A DNA stretch of 64,000 bases from Actinomycetes bacterium (GCA_024637035.1 JAGXFW010000004.1:1-64000), one strand, 5' to 3'. Counted from the stretch's first letter, positions 34,051 to 43,816 are shown. A program made the numbers and translations. Notes: generated from the letters alone by a model not told the origin.

Positions 34051-36042
34051 ATGGGTTTCACCGTAGATATCGACACGGGGGGGACTTTCACCGATGGCCT
34101 CTTCGGAGACGGCACCACGAGCCGGAGAGCGAAGGTCGACACAACACCGCACGATCTCACCATCTCAATGTTCAACTGCCTGTTCGCGGGTGCGACCGCA
34201 CTCGGGTTGGCGAGCGTCAAGGACCTCCTGCGGGAGTGCGACATCGTTCGGTGGACGAACACCATCGCCACGAACGTCATCGCGGAGCGCAAGGGGCCTC
34301 GCGTGGGTCTGTTCGTCACCCGGGGGCACGAGAGCTCACTCTACTCCGGCAACGGAACGAGCCCGGCCATCGGGCACGTAGTGGGCGCCGACAACATCGT
34401 CGGTGTAGCGCAGCCCCTGGACACCGAGGACCTGCTCGGGCATCTGAAGTCTCTGCTGGATCAGGGGGTGCGGCGCATCTGCATCAGCTTGAAGGACGGC
34501 CTCGAGAACAGCGCCGATGAAGTCGCCGTCAAGCGGGTGTTCGAAGACCAGTATCCCGATCACTATCTCGGCACCATCCCGCTCCTCATGGGGAGCGACA
34601 TCTGCAAGCACCCGGACGACATGACCCGCACGCACATGGCGCTGCTGAACGCCTACGTGCACGGACCGATGGCCGCGGCGATGTTCAAGGCGGAGGACGA
34701 CCTGCGCCATCAGGGCTTCACCAAGCCTCTGCTCGTGGGTCACATCAATGGGGGCGTCACCCGGGTAGCCAAGACCAAGCCCGTGGACACCATCGAGTCA
34801 GGGCCGATCTTCGGTATCCACGCCGCGGCCTTCTTCGCCGAGAAGTACGGTCTACCGCACGTGGTGACGCTCGATGTGGGCGGTACCACCACCAAGGTGG
34901 GCCTCGTGCAGGACGGCAAGCCCACGCTGACGCGGGAGGCGGATATTCTGGGCATCCCGCTGCGGCAGCACATGCTCACCCTCAAGAGCATCTCGCTCGG
35001 CGGGGGGACGGTCGCTCGGGTGGCTTCCGGAAGTCTGACTCTGGGCCCGGACAGCATGGGTGCCTACCCAGGGCCCGCTTGCTACGACCTGGGAGGGACC
35101 GAGGCCACGGTGACCGATTCGTATCTGGTGAGCGGCTTCCTCGATCCCGACTACTTCGCGGGCGGCACGAAGCGGGTGGTCATGGATCGGGCCAAGAAGG
35201 TTTTGTCCGATGCCGTGGGTGGCCCGCTAGGGATCGATGAGCACCAGGCCGCCGCCAAGGTGGCCGAGGTGGCTGCGGACATGGTCGCAGCCGACGTGCA
35301 GCGCGCGGCGGCCACCATCCACGCCGATACCGCCGACCAAGTGCTCTTCGCCTTCGGAGGCAACGGAGGCCTCGCGGCCGCGCGAGTCGCCGACAAGGCC
35401 CACATCAGGAAGGTGGTGGTCTTCTCGCTCGGCTCGGTGTTGAGTGCGTTCGGCTCCTCCGTGGCCGACGTGGCGCACACCTACGAGTACGCGCCTTTCG
35501 TGCCGGTGGACGACACCGCCTCGATCGAGGCTCTCATCGACGAGATGTGGGCGGAAGCGTGTCGGGATTTCAGTGGCGAAGGCTTCAGCGAGGAAGACAT
35601 CGTCGCCGAGGTGGAGTTCACCGTCACCCAGTCCCGCGATCATCACGACGTCGACGAACTGGTGTGTGGTTTCGGCGTGGACGGCGTACCGGAGCAGGGT
35701 CAGACCGGTCCGTGCCTGGAAGACGCCGGTGTGAAGCCGGGCCAGGACTCCTTGGTGGAGATCGTTCGCCTGCACGCCCGGGTGCCTGCGGTCAAATCCG
35801 TCTTGGTGGAACAGCCTGCCGGCGGCGGCGACGCGACCGCCGCGCGAAAAGGCAGTAGGACGGTGTGGTGGAACGCGACCGGCGGAATAGAGACCCCGGT
35901 GTACGAGTGGGATCGCCTCGAGTCGGGCGCCCAAGTCGCGGGCCCGGCAGTCATCGAGGGAATCGACACCACCTACCTGGTTCCGGAGCATTGGGACCTG
36001 AGCATCGACAAGTTCGGCAACGGACAGATGGAGAGGAGGTAG
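34051..36042 (+). CDS. Hydantoinase A/acetone carboxylase beta-like subunit, first copy
   Basis: The protein has 663 residues. It opens with GFTVDIDTGGTFTDGLFGDG, the ATP-binding signature of HyuA/AcxA subunits, and has a second ASKHA-type loop LDVGGTTTKVGLVQDG at about 275-290, plus LGGGTVARV and LFAFGGNGGLAAARV. These subunits use ATP to phosphorylate or activate ketone or ring substrates. AAGGAG precedes the ATG. Size and position match the first (about 70 kDa) subunit of acetophenone carboxylase. It is the first gene of a seven-gene operon; the product name is inference. Confidence 0.8.
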   Translation: MGFTVDIDTGGTFTDGLFGDGTTSRRAKVDTTPHDLTISMFNCLFAGATALGLASVKDLLRECDIVRWTNTIATNVIAERKGPRVGLFVTRGHESSLYSGNGTSPAIGHVVGADNIVGVAQPLDTEDLLGHLKSLLDQGVRRICISLKDGLENSADEVAVKRVFEDQYPDHYLGTIPLLMGSDICKHPDDMTRTHMALLNAYVHGPMAAAMFKAEDDLRHQGFTKPLLVGHINGGVTRVAKTKPVDTIESGPIFGIHAAAFFAEKYGLPHVVTLDVGGTTTKVGLVQDGKPTLTREADILGIPLRQHMLTLKSISLGGGTVARVASGSLTLGPDSMGAYPGPACYDLGGTEATVTDSYLVSGFLDPDYFAGGTKRVVMDRAKKVLSDAVGGPLGIDEHQAAAKVAEVAADMVAADVQRAAATIHADTADQVLFAFGGNGGLAAARVADKAHIRKVVVFSLGSVLSAFGSSVADVAHTYEYAPFVPVDDTASIEALIDEMWAEACRDFSGEGFSEEDIVAEVEFTVTQSRDHHDVDELVCGFGVDGVPEQGQTGPCLEDAGVKPGQDSLVEIVRLHARVPAVKSVLVEQPAGGGDATAARKGSRTVWWNATGGIETPVYEWDRLESGAQVAGPAVIEGIDTTYLVPEHWDLSIDKFGNGQMERR

Positions 36043-36047
36043 GCACG

Positions 36048-36422
36048 ATGGGTAGACGAGTCGCCATCACCGAGTACCTCGACGTCGACATCGACGAGAT
36101 GAAGTGGCTGTGCTCCGCCTGCGGCGCGCAGCTCATCGACGCCGCCGCCAACTACAAGAAGGGGTGCCTGGTGCACGCGCGTAATCCGCGCGAAGTGCAC
36201 AACCCCGTCTTCGAAGCCGAGTTCAACTTCGCCCCCGATCCCGCCTGGGTGCGCATCATCGAGTTCTACTGCCCGGAGTGTGGCGTGCAGATAGAGACCG
36301 AGTACCTGCCCCTGGGCCATCCAGTCACTCACGACATCGATCTGGACGTGGCCGCGCTGCGCGATCGTGTCGACGGCGGCGAACTGACGATCGTCGACAA
36401 GCGCATGGAGGTGAGTCGGTGA
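36048..36422 (+). CDS. Acetone carboxylase gamma-like small zinc-ribbon subunit
   Basis: The protein has 124 residues. CSACGAQLIDAAANYKKGC and YCPECGVQIETEYLPLGHP give paired Cys ligands and a late His. This matches the small gamma subunit of acetone carboxylases and the 15-kDa subunit of acetophenone carboxylase, which lies between two HyuA-like subunits as here. It starts 6 nt after the first HyuA gene with GAGAGGAGG upstream, and its stop overlaps the next gene by 4 nt. Confidence 0.75.
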   Translation: MGRRVAITEYLDVDIDEMKWLCSACGAQLIDAAANYKKGCLVHARNPREVHNPVFEAEFNFAPDPAWVRIIEFYCPECGVQIETEYLPLGHPVTHDIDLDVAALRDRVDGGELTIVDKRMEVSR

Positions 36423-38542
36423 ACACCATTGACATCGACGCGGGTGGCACCTTCACCGACCTGGTTCTGCGGGTGGACGGCGCGACCGTGATGAAGAAGG
36501 CACCCACCACTCAGTACGACCTCTCGGTCTGCTTCCTCAACGTCATCGAGGAGGGCGGCCGCGAACTGGAGATGGAACTCGACGAGCTGCTGCCGAAGAT
36601 CGACCTGGTGCGCTACTCCACCACGGTCGCCATGAATCGGTTGATCGAGCGCAAGGGCCCGGCCCTCGGCCTGATCGCAACCGAAGGCCAGGAGGACTGC
36701 ATCCTCATCGGCCGTGGGGCCCAATGGGTGGACGGCACCACTCCCACCGAGCGGCGGAACCTGGCCGTTCAGAACAAGCCTCGCCCCCTGATCCCGCGCG
36801 ACATGATCGTGGGAGCCAAGGAGCGCATCGACAGCTTCGGCCAGGTGGTCCGCCCGTTGAATGAGGCGGCCCTGCGCGAGAGCATCCACTACCTCGTCGA
36901 CAAGGGCGTGCGAGGATTTGTCGTCTCGCTCCTCTGGTCGCACGTGAACCAGGTGCACGAGAAGCGGATCAAGGAGATCATCCGCGAAGAGTACAAGGAC
37001 TACACGCTGGGCTATCTGCCGGTCGTGCTCGCCAGCGAAGTGATCGGCCGGTCGGGCGAGTATCAGCGCACCATGACAGCGGTGCTCGATGCCTACCTCT
37101 TCCGCGCCATGCAGATCGAGCTCTCCGGCATGTGGGACACGCTGCGTGGATACGGCTACCGCGGCCCGTTCATGATGGTGCACAACTCGGGCGGCATGGC
37201 CGAGGTGTTCAAGACGGATGCCGTGCGCACCTACAGCGCGGGGCCCGTCGCGGGCCTCATCGGCTCGCACTATCTGGCCAAGAAACTCGGCTATCGCAAC
37301 GTGATCGCGAGCGACGTGGGCGGCACGAGCTTCGACGTGGGCGTGGTCGTGGAACAGAACGTGCGCAACTACGAGTTCCGTCCCATCATCGACCAGTGGA
37401 TGGTGGGCATGACCATGCTGCAAACCATCTCCGTGGGTGCCGGAGGCGGCTCGATCGCCTGGATCAACGAGTTGGTGGGCAAGCGGCTCGAGGTGGGTCC
37501 ACAGAGCGCCGGCTCGTATCCGGGCCCGGCCTGCTACGACCAAGGCGGCGAGGACCCCACGGTCACCGACGCCGACGTGGTGCTGGGCTACCTCGACCCC
37601 GACTTCTACTTCGGTGGGCGCATGCTGCTGGACAAGGCCCGCTCGGCGGAAGCCATCAAGACCAAGATCGCCGACCCCCTTGGCCTGCAGGTGCACGAGG
37701 CCGCTCATCTGATCCGCAAGATCGTGGACAGCAACATGGGAACGGCCATCCGGAAGCAGATCCATCTGCGCGGCTTCGACCCGCAGGATTTCGTGCTCTT
37801 CGGTTTCGGCGGGGGCGGCCCGACCCACGTGGCCGACTACATGGGCGACATCCCCACGGCGGTGGTGTTCCCCTTCTCGCCGGTCTTCTCCGCCCAGGGG
37901 TCGTCGGTGATGGACATCGTGCACGTGTACGAGCATTCGCGCCGCTTCATGTTGATGGAGCCGAACACCCGGAAGTTCGCTACCGAGTTCGCCCCCTTCA
38001 ACGAGGCCGTCGAGACGTTGATCGAAAAGGCAAAGAAGGAGCTTGCCGGCGAGCTGCTGCCGGTGGAGCAGGCCGTGTTCCGCTTGGAGCTCGACATGCT
38101 CTACGGAGGGCAGGTGCACAGGAAGCGTGCGAGTTCACCACTGATGGCCGTGAATACGGAGGCTGATGCCCGGCTCGTGTACGAGGAGTTCGAGCGGGAG
38201 TTCAGCGAGACGTTCAGTCCATTGGTGGTGCATCCCGAGGGCGGCGTGTACGTGGAGAACTTCGTGGTCACCGTGAGCATCCCCACCGAGAAGCCCGCCA
38301 TCGCCACCTACACCGGCAACGGTGCGGGCGTGGAGACGGCGCTCAAGGGCAGCCGGAAATGCTACTGGGGCGAAACGGGCGGCTTCGAAGACACGCAGGT
38401 GTACGAGTACACCAAGCTCGCCCCGGGTCACGTTGTAACGGGGCCCGCCGTGCTCGAGACCGAGTACACCACCGTGGTGGTGCCCCCGGCCTTCCTCTGC
38501 AGCATCGACGAGCACCTATTCGGCCACATCACACGGGCCTGA
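36419..38542 (+). CDS. Hydantoinase A/acetone carboxylase beta-like subunit, second copy
   Basis: 707 residues from a GTG overlapping the previous stop. NTIDIDAGGTFTDLVLRVDG and ASDVGGTSFDVGVVVEQN are the two ATP-site loops; ISVGAGGGSIAWI and FGFGGGGPTHVADY follow. It is a clear paralogue of the first operon gene but only moderately similar. Two different HyuA-type subunits are characteristic of acetophenone carboxylase, in contrast with one in acetone carboxylase. It is followed 12 nt later by a HyuB-like gene. Confidence 0.8.
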   Translation: MNTIDIDAGGTFTDLVLRVDGATVMKKAPTTQYDLSVCFLNVIEEGGRELEMELDELLPKIDLVRYSTTVAMNRLIERKGPALGLIATEGQEDCILIGRGAQWVDGTTPTERRNLAVQNKPRPLIPRDMIVGAKERIDSFGQVVRPLNEAALRESIHYLVDKGVRGFVVSLLWSHVNQVHEKRIKEIIREEYKDYTLGYLPVVLASEVIGRSGEYQRTMTAVLDAYLFRAMQIELSGMWDTLRGYGYRGPFMMVHNSGGMAEVFKTDAVRTYSAGPVAGLIGSHYLAKKLGYRNVIASDVGGTSFDVGVVVEQNVRNYEFRPIIDQWMVGMTMLQTISVGAGGGSIAWINELVGKRLEVGPQSAGSYPGPACYDQGGEDPTVTDADVVLGYLDPDFYFGGRMLLDKARSAEAIKTKIADPLGLQVHEAAHLIRKIVDSNMGTAIRKQIHLRGFDPQDFVLFGFGGGGPTHVADYMGDIPTAVVFPFSPVFSAQGSSVMDIVHVYEHSRRFMLMEPNTRKFATEFAPFNEAVETLIEKAKKELAGELLPVEQAVFRLELDMLYGGQVHRKRASSPLMAVNTEADARLVYEEFEREFSETFSPLVVHPEGGVYVENFVVTVSIPTEKPAIATYTGNGAGVETALKGSRKCYWGETGGFEDTQVYEYTKLAPGHVVTGPAVLETEYTTVVVPPAFLCSIDEHLFGHITRA

Positions 38543-38553
38543 GAGGAGGAACT

Positions 38554-40614
38554 ATGTCGTTCCCCAGTTCAGAAGAGAAACTGGCCATGATCAAAGTGGA
38601 GCCGGCAGATCCGGACGAACTCCGTTGCGTGTACGCGCTCGGTCAGGGTGAGTACGAGGTGGGCTTCGAGCGCACCAACAGCATCCTCGACGAGGCCATG
38701 GAGGTGTTCGTGCGGTCGTCCCGCAGCTCCATGGGAGTGGCCGGCGACTCGATGGTGGCCATCCTCACGGCGAAGGGCGACCTGGCCAACGCCAGTTGCG
38801 GCACCTATCTGCACGCCGTGATCCAACCGATCATCATCAAGTACATCTTGCAGAAGTACGGCGAGAATCCGGGCATCAAGGACGGTGATGTCTGGTTCAC
38901 CAACGATGCTCTGTACGGCGGCATCCACAACCCGGACATGGTGGTGCTCACCCCCGTCTTCTACGAGGGGGAGCTCATCGCCTGGACCAGCGCCGCCATG
39001 CACACCACCGAGACCGGCGCCATCGAGCCTGGCGGCATGCCGGTGACGGCCACCTCGCGTTTCAGCGAGGGCATGAACTGCCCGCCCATCAAGATCGGCG
39101 AGAACGGCCAGATCCGCGAGGACTTCGGCGAGATGATCGCCGCCTTCGGCATCCGGGCGCCGCAGATGGTGGTGATCGACCTGAAGGCAAGGGCCACGAC
39201 CGCCGACCGGTCGCGTCGGCGGTTGGTGGAACTGGCCGACGAGCGAGGCCGCGACTACGTGGTGGGCCTGCTGCGCAAGATGTTGCTCGTAGCCGAGGAA
39301 GGCGCGCGCAAGCGCATCAGTTCCTGGCCCGACGGCAACTTCACCTGCGTGAACTTCGCCGACAGCGCCGGCATCGAGATGGGCCTCATGCGCACGAGCC
39401 ACCTCACGCTGCGCAAGAAGGGAGACCACCTCACCTTCGACCTCACCGGCGTCTCGCCCGAATCACCCTACTCCTACAATGCCCACCCGCAGGCGGTGGT
39501 GGGGCACATCTCCAACTTCGTCTACGAGTACATCTTCCACGACCTGCCCATCTCGAGCGCGTCCTTCGCGCCCATCGACTTCGTCTTCCCGCCCAACACC
39601 TGCCTGAACCCGGACGCCAGGGCAGCCACCAGCTGCTCCGTGATGATCTCCACCGGAGTCATGAGCGGGGTGCACAACGCTTTCGGCAAGATGATGTACT
39701 GCACCGAGGAGATGTGGGGACAGGTGTCGGCCTCACAGGGGAACGCGGGGAACGCCATGGTGCTCGCCGGGCTCTCCCAGTGGAACCTGCCCTTCGCCGA
39801 CATGTTGGCGTACTCGCTGAACAGCGAGGGCCAGGGTGGCCGTCCCGCGATGGACGGCGTCAACGCCTTCGGCTTCCCCTGGTGCGTGTACGGCCGTACG
39901 CCGGACGTGGAAGAGATGGAGAACGACCTGCCGATGTTGATCCCCCTCTCGAACCACTGGACCGACTCGTGCGGCCACGGCAAGTACCGCGGAGGCGTCG
40001 GCACCGTGCAGATCTGGGTGACGCACCACGCGCCGGCCGTGTACTTCATGGCCATCTCCGACAACAGCAAGATACAGACCCCGCAGCCGCTCTTCGGTGG
40101 CTACGCTCCGGCCACCGTGCCCGGCATCAGCGTGCGGGGCGCCGACATCATGCAGAAGATGGCCGCCGGGGACGGTTTCTCCCTCGATCCGACCGAGATC
40201 CTCGCCGACAAGACCGTGGAGGGGAACTGGGAGTACGAGTTCTTCGGACGCAGCGTCCGCCCCTACGAACAGGGCGACATCATCACCTTCGGCTTCGCCA
40301 CGGGTGGAGCCGGCTACGGCGACCCGCTCGACCGCGACCCCGAGGCAGTGATGCAGGACCTCAGGGACAAGATCGTCTCTGACTGGTCGGCCGTGAACGT
40401 GTACAAGGTGATCTATGACACTGAGACCAGGCGCTTGGACGAGGCGGCGACCACTGAGGCACGCGACGCCGAGCGCCGGGCTCGTATGTCCAGGGGTGTC
40501 TCGTACGACGAATTCGAGTCGGAGTGGCTGGCCAATCCCATCGACGAGTCCCTGCTGAAGTTCTACGGCACCTGGCCGGACGCCGAGATGGTGGCGCCCG
40601 TGTTCAGGCCGTAA
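38554..40614 (+). CDS. Hydantoinase B/acetone carboxylase alpha-like subunit
   Basis: The protein has 686 residues with a GAGAGGAGG site. GDVWFTNDALYGGIHNPDMVV, with a metal-binding Asp/His set, EGMNCPPIKIGENG and CGHGKYRGGVGTVQIWV are HyuB/AcxB hallmarks. The alpha subunit carries the carboxylation site in acetone carboxylases. Size fits the 75-kDa subunit of acetophenone carboxylase. The C-terminal 60 residues are charged, as in that group. It is the fourth gene of the operon. Confidence 0.82.
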   Translation: MSFPSSEEKLAMIKVEPADPDELRCVYALGQGEYEVGFERTNSILDEAMEVFVRSSRSSMGVAGDSMVAILTAKGDLANASCGTYLHAVIQPIIIKYILQKYGENPGIKDGDVWFTNDALYGGIHNPDMVVLTPVFYEGELIAWTSAAMHTTETGAIEPGGMPVTATSRFSEGMNCPPIKIGENGQIREDFGEMIAAFGIRAPQMVVIDLKARATTADRSRRRLVELADERGRDYVVGLLRKMLLVAEEGARKRISSWPDGNFTCVNFADSAGIEMGLMRTSHLTLRKKGDHLTFDLTGVSPESPYSYNAHPQAVVGHISNFVYEYIFHDLPISSASFAPIDFVFPPNTCLNPDARAATSCSVMISTGVMSGVHNAFGKMMYCTEEMWGQVSASQGNAGNAMVLAGLSQWNLPFADMLAYSLNSEGQGGRPAMDGVNAFGFPWCVYGRTPDVEEMENDLPMLIPLSNHWTDSCGHGKYRGGVGTVQIWVTHHAPAVYFMAISDNSKIQTPQPLFGGYAPATVPGISVRGADIMQKMAAGDGFSLDPTEILADKTVEGNWEYEFFGRSVRPYEQGDIITFGFATGGAGYGDPLDRDPEAVMQDLRDKIVSDWSAVNVYKVIYDTETRRLDEAATTEARDAERRARMSRGVSYDEFESEWLANPIDESLLKFYGTWPDAEMVAPVFRP

Positions 40615-40627
40615 CCGGGACCTGGGC

Positions 40628-41659
40628 GTGCGCGAGCGCGGCGTCTCACGGGTGAGGGAGCAGCGTCTGCGGCAAGGCGGCTTGTTCGTGCCGCTGGTGT
40701 TCTCGTTCGCGGCTTCGTTGGAGGGGTTGACCCCCGAGGAGTTCCTCGGGTCGCCGACGAAGCTGTCGAACGGGTTGCGGACGGTGTTCGCATCGTTCGG
40801 CGTGGACGGGGTGGCGGGTTGGTGCGACAACACCGCACCGGCCGCCACTCTGGGCTGCAGGCTCGATTGGGCCGACTACCCTCCGGTGGTGGAAGCGCCA
40901 TCGGAGGGTGTGCCCGGCCTCGACGGCATCGGTGTGGAGGGCGCCACCGGGGTCGCGGCCGAGGTGGTGCGCCGGTTGGGCACCCTGCTGCCCGACACCG
41001 TTCTGTTGGGCACCATGCCCGGCCCGGTCGCCTTGGCGCGACAGTTGGCGGGTGTTGGTTCGAGTGGCGGTCTGGCGGATGACTCGCCGGATCTCGAGCA
41101 GGTGCGCGCAGCCGCGAAGGTCTGCCTTGCGTACGCCAAAGCACTCGGGGACGCGGGCATCGACGTGCTCCTCGTGCGCGAGGATCACCTCCTGGCTCCA
41201 GACGATGGCGCGTCGCCCGGCGATATCGCCCGCGTGTACTCCTCGATTTGGAACACCGCTCGCTTCTACGGTCTGGCGGCTTTGCTCGCGTTGGGCGACG
41301 AAAGTGACCACGGCGGCACCGGCGGTGCCGGTGACCGCGCGGCCCGCCTCGAACCGCTCGCCGGAGTCGTCGACGGCATCGTCGCACCGCCCGCGTGGGC
41401 GGCGGGATACGCCGCCGCGCTCGGCTCGGGTGTCAAACGGATGGGTCTGGCGCTCCCGCCTGGCCTGCTTGCCGCTCCTCGCGGGTCGATCCGCGAATAC
41501 CTCGAGGAACACCTAGCTGGCGAGCGCATGCGCGAAGGCAGGCCGTTCCTGATCACCACCGACGGCGAGGTGCCCCCCGACGTCGACCGGGCTGCCTTGA
41601 TCGTGGGGATCGAGACCACACGCGACCACGTGAGAGAGGAGCTGTCGAGTGGCGCCTGA
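40628..41659 (+). CDS. Uroporphyrinogen-decarboxylase-fold-like protein in carboxylase operon
   Basis: The protein has 343 residues from a GTG. Segments such as FVPLVFSFAASLEGLTPEEF, VLLGTMPGPVALARQLAG and CLAYAKALGDAGIDVLLVRED resemble the UROD/methyltransferase TIM barrel. It takes the place and size of the fifth (epsilon, about 34 kDa) subunit of acetophenone carboxylase; I cannot confirm homology without an alignment. It overlaps the CoA-ligase gene by 11 nt. A catalytic role or a loosely bound accessory subunit are both possible. Confidence 0.6.
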   Translation: MRERGVSRVREQRLRQGGLFVPLVFSFAASLEGLTPEEFLGSPTKLSNGLRTVFASFGVDGVAGWCDNTAPAATLGCRLDWADYPPVVEAPSEGVPGLDGIGVEGATGVAAEVVRRLGTLLPDTVLLGTMPGPVALARQLAGVGSSGGLADDSPDLEQVRAAAKVCLAYAKALGDAGIDVLLVREDHLLAPDDGASPGDIARVYSSIWNTARFYGLAALLALGDESDHGGTGGAGDRAARLEPLAGVVDGIVAPPAWAAGYAAALGSGVKRMGLALPPGLLAAPRGSIREYLEEHLAGERMREGRPFLITTDGEVPPDVDRAALIVGIETTRDHVREELSSGA

Positions 41660-42974
41660 GCGGAGATACTGGAACGAGCGGATGGAGACACTGGCCCCCG
41701 AGGCCTTCCTGCAGGTGCAGGAGGCGGCGCTCACCCGCGAACTCGACTACCTGTGGGCCCACTCCGACTTCTACCGGGCCAAGTGGGCGGCCGCCAGCGT
41801 GGAGCGGGGTGATGTGGCAGGCCTCGACGACCTGGCCAAGCTCCCCTTCGCCGAGAAGAGCGAGTTGCGCGACAGCCTAGCGCAGCATCCGCCGCTCGGA
41901 AGCCACCGGGCCTGTTCGCTGGGCGACGTCATCCGGGTCTACTCCACGAGCGGCACGACCGGGAACCCCACCTACATCGGCCTCACCTCGCACGATCGCG
42001 ACGTGTGGAGGGAGGTCGCGTGCCGGGCCATGTGGACCGGACGCATGCGTCCAGAGCACGTGGTGCCCCTGCCCATCGGGACGTTCTTCATCGCCGCCTC
42101 GTACGGAGAAGCCATCGAGCACCTGGGCGCCATGCTGGTGCCGGTGGGCGTTGGAGCCACCGATCGCTTCCTCGGCGCCGTGCGCAACCTGTCGGCTGAC
42201 TTCGTGCTCTCCACCGCGTCGTTCCCCCTCTACCTCATCGACTACTGTGAGGGCAAGGGCATAGACACCCAGGCGCTGGGCATCAAGGGGTTCTTCGTGG
42301 GCGGCGAACCGGGTGGCGGCATCCCGCAAGTGAGGAGGCGCATCGAGGACGCGTTCGGCTGCACGGTGCGCGAGTGCATGGGCAACGGCGACATGCTCGG
42401 CCTCATGTGGGCGCAGTGCGACGAGGGCCTGGGCATGCACTTCGTCGGCCAAGGTGCCTGTCACCCCGAGATCATCGATCCGGAGAGCGGGGAGCCTCTC
42501 GAGATCCGCGAAGGAGTCACCGGCGAGCTCGTCTACACGTCGCTCGACCGGGAGTGCCAGCCCCTCATCCGCTTCCGCACCCGCGACCACGTGCTGGTGG
42601 TGCGCACCGAGTGCGGGTGTGGGCGCACGGGCTTCGTGGTCAGCTGCATCGGCCGCACCGACGACATGCTCATCGTGTCCGGGGTGAACGTCTATCCGGC
42701 GGCGGTGCGCGACGTGCTCGGCGCCTTCCAGCCGCGCATCACCGGCGAGCTCGTCATCGAGCTCTACGAGAAACCGCCCACGGTGAGACCGCCCATGAAG
42801 ATCCGCGTGGAGCACGGCCCCGACCCGGGTGACCTCGCCAGTCTCAAGAAGGAGATCGAGCACCTCCTGCGCGAGAAGCTCATCTTCCCCAGTGATATCA
42901 CGCTGGTCCCGCCGGGGAGCCTGCCCACCTACGAGTACAAGGCGAAGCTCACCGAGAAGCACTACGAGGAGTGA
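41649..42974 (+). CDS. Phenylacetate-CoA ligase-family (PaaK-like) acyl-CoA synthetase
   Basis: The protein has 441 residues. The AMP-binding P-loop is VYSTSGTTGNPTYIGL; ECMGNGDMLGLMWAQC, RTRDHVLVV, GRTDDMLIVSGVNVYPAAV and the final KLTEKHYEE are the PaaK pattern. It would activate an aryl acid or beta-keto acid made by the carboxylase as its CoA ester. In aromatic-degrading bacteria a benzoylacetate-CoA ligase follows acetophenone carboxylase. The last 34 bp recur after the next gene. Confidence 0.85.
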   Translation: MAPERRYWNERMETLAPEAFLQVQEAALTRELDYLWAHSDFYRAKWAAASVERGDVAGLDDLAKLPFAEKSELRDSLAQHPPLGSHRACSLGDVIRVYSTSGTTGNPTYIGLTSHDRDVWREVACRAMWTGRMRPEHVVPLPIGTFFIAASYGEAIEHLGAMLVPVGVGATDRFLGAVRNLSADFVLSTASFPLYLIDYCEGKGIDTQALGIKGFFVGGEPGGGIPQVRRRIEDAFGCTVRECMGNGDMLGLMWAQCDEGLGMHFVGQGACHPEIIDPESGEPLEIREGVTGELVYTSLDRECQPLIRFRTRDHVLVVRTECGCGRTGFVVSCIGRTDDMLIVSGVNVYPAAVRDVLGAFQPRITGELVIELYEKPPTVRPPMKIRVEHGPDPGDLASLKKEIEHLLREKLIFPSDITLVPPGSLPTYEYKAKLTEKHYEE

Positions 42975-42985
42975 AGCGGAGCAAG
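42951..42985 (+). repeat. Direct repeat, copy 1 (3' end of CoA-ligase gene)
   Basis: The last codons of the ligase gene plus 12 bases beyond the stop reappear at 43843-43877 with about 32 of 34 identical bases. The first 19, ACCGAGAAGCACTACGAGG, are identical. Confidence 0.8.
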
Positions 42986-43033
42986 ACCGGCCCGACCGGG
43001 ATAGTCCAAGTATCTAGCGAGAGGGGACGCAAA

Positions 43034-43816
43034 GTGAACGTGATGCAGATGTTCGACCTGACCGACCAAGTCGCGGTGATCACTGGGGCCGCCAATGGCC
43101 TCGGGTATGTGATTGCCGAAGCCATGGCCGAGGCGGGGGCCCACGTGGTCTGCGGCGACATCGACACGGACGGGAACGAGAGGACGGCCGAGCGCGTGCG
43201 CGCCCTGGGCCGGAGCGCACTGGCGGTGCGATGCGATGTTACGAACGAAGCCGACGTGGCTGCCCTATTCGAACAGGCAGACAAGGAGTTCGGTCGGGTG
43301 GATATCGCCTTCGCCAACGCGGGCATCGCCGATCCCGTGCCGGGTCCCGTGCACGAGTATCAGACCGAGCATTGGAACAGCGTGCTTGCAGTGAATCTTC
43401 AGGGTGTGTTCTTCACCGATCGCGAGGCTCTGAAGATCATGGTGCGTCAGGAGAGGGGCAAGCTCATCAACGTCGCCTCGATGTGGGGCCTTGCGGGAGC
43501 GTCGAGCGTATTCCCGATCCCGGCATACAACGCTACCAAGGGCGCGGTCGTGAACCTCACGCGCGAGTTGGCGTTGGAGTACGCGCCGCACAACATCCAG
43601 GTCAACGCCATCTGTCCCGGGTTCTTCCGGACTCGGCTAGCCGGCGGTGCCTACGATGACCCGGACTTTGTTGCTGCGATCACGGCCTTTACGCCCATGG
43701 ATCGGGTAGCGGAGGCGGAGGAGATGAAGGGCACCGCCCTGTATCTGGCTTCGGCCGCATCGAGCTATACCACAGGTCTGATGATGGTGAGTGATGGTGG
43801 TTGCATGGCGAAGTAG
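43034..43816 (+). CDS. Short-chain dehydrogenase/reductase
   Basis: 260 residues from a GTG at 43034 with GAGGGG upstream (a GTG at 42971 would add 21 residues). The Rossmann motif is VITGAANGLGYVI, then FANAGIA, the catalytic Ser in NVASMWG and PAYNATKGAV (Tyr-x-x-x-Lys). The end VSDGGCMAK is typical. It is classical SDR, of the group that oxidises secondary alcohols; in ketone-degrading clusters such an enzyme makes the ketone. It lies between two copies of a 34-bp repeat, so it may be a later addition to the operon. Confidence 0.88.
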   Translation: MNVMQMFDLTDQVAVITGAANGLGYVIAEAMAEAGAHVVCGDIDTDGNERTAERVRALGRSALAVRCDVTNEADVAALFEQADKEFGRVDIAFANAGIADPVPGPVHEYQTEHWNSVLAVNLQGVFFTDREALKIMVRQERGKLINVASMWGLAGASSVFPIPAYNATKGAVVNLTRELALEYAPHNIQVNAICPGFFRTRLAGGAYDDPDFVAAITAFTPMDRVAEAEEMKGTALYLASAASSYTTGLMMVSDGGCMAK

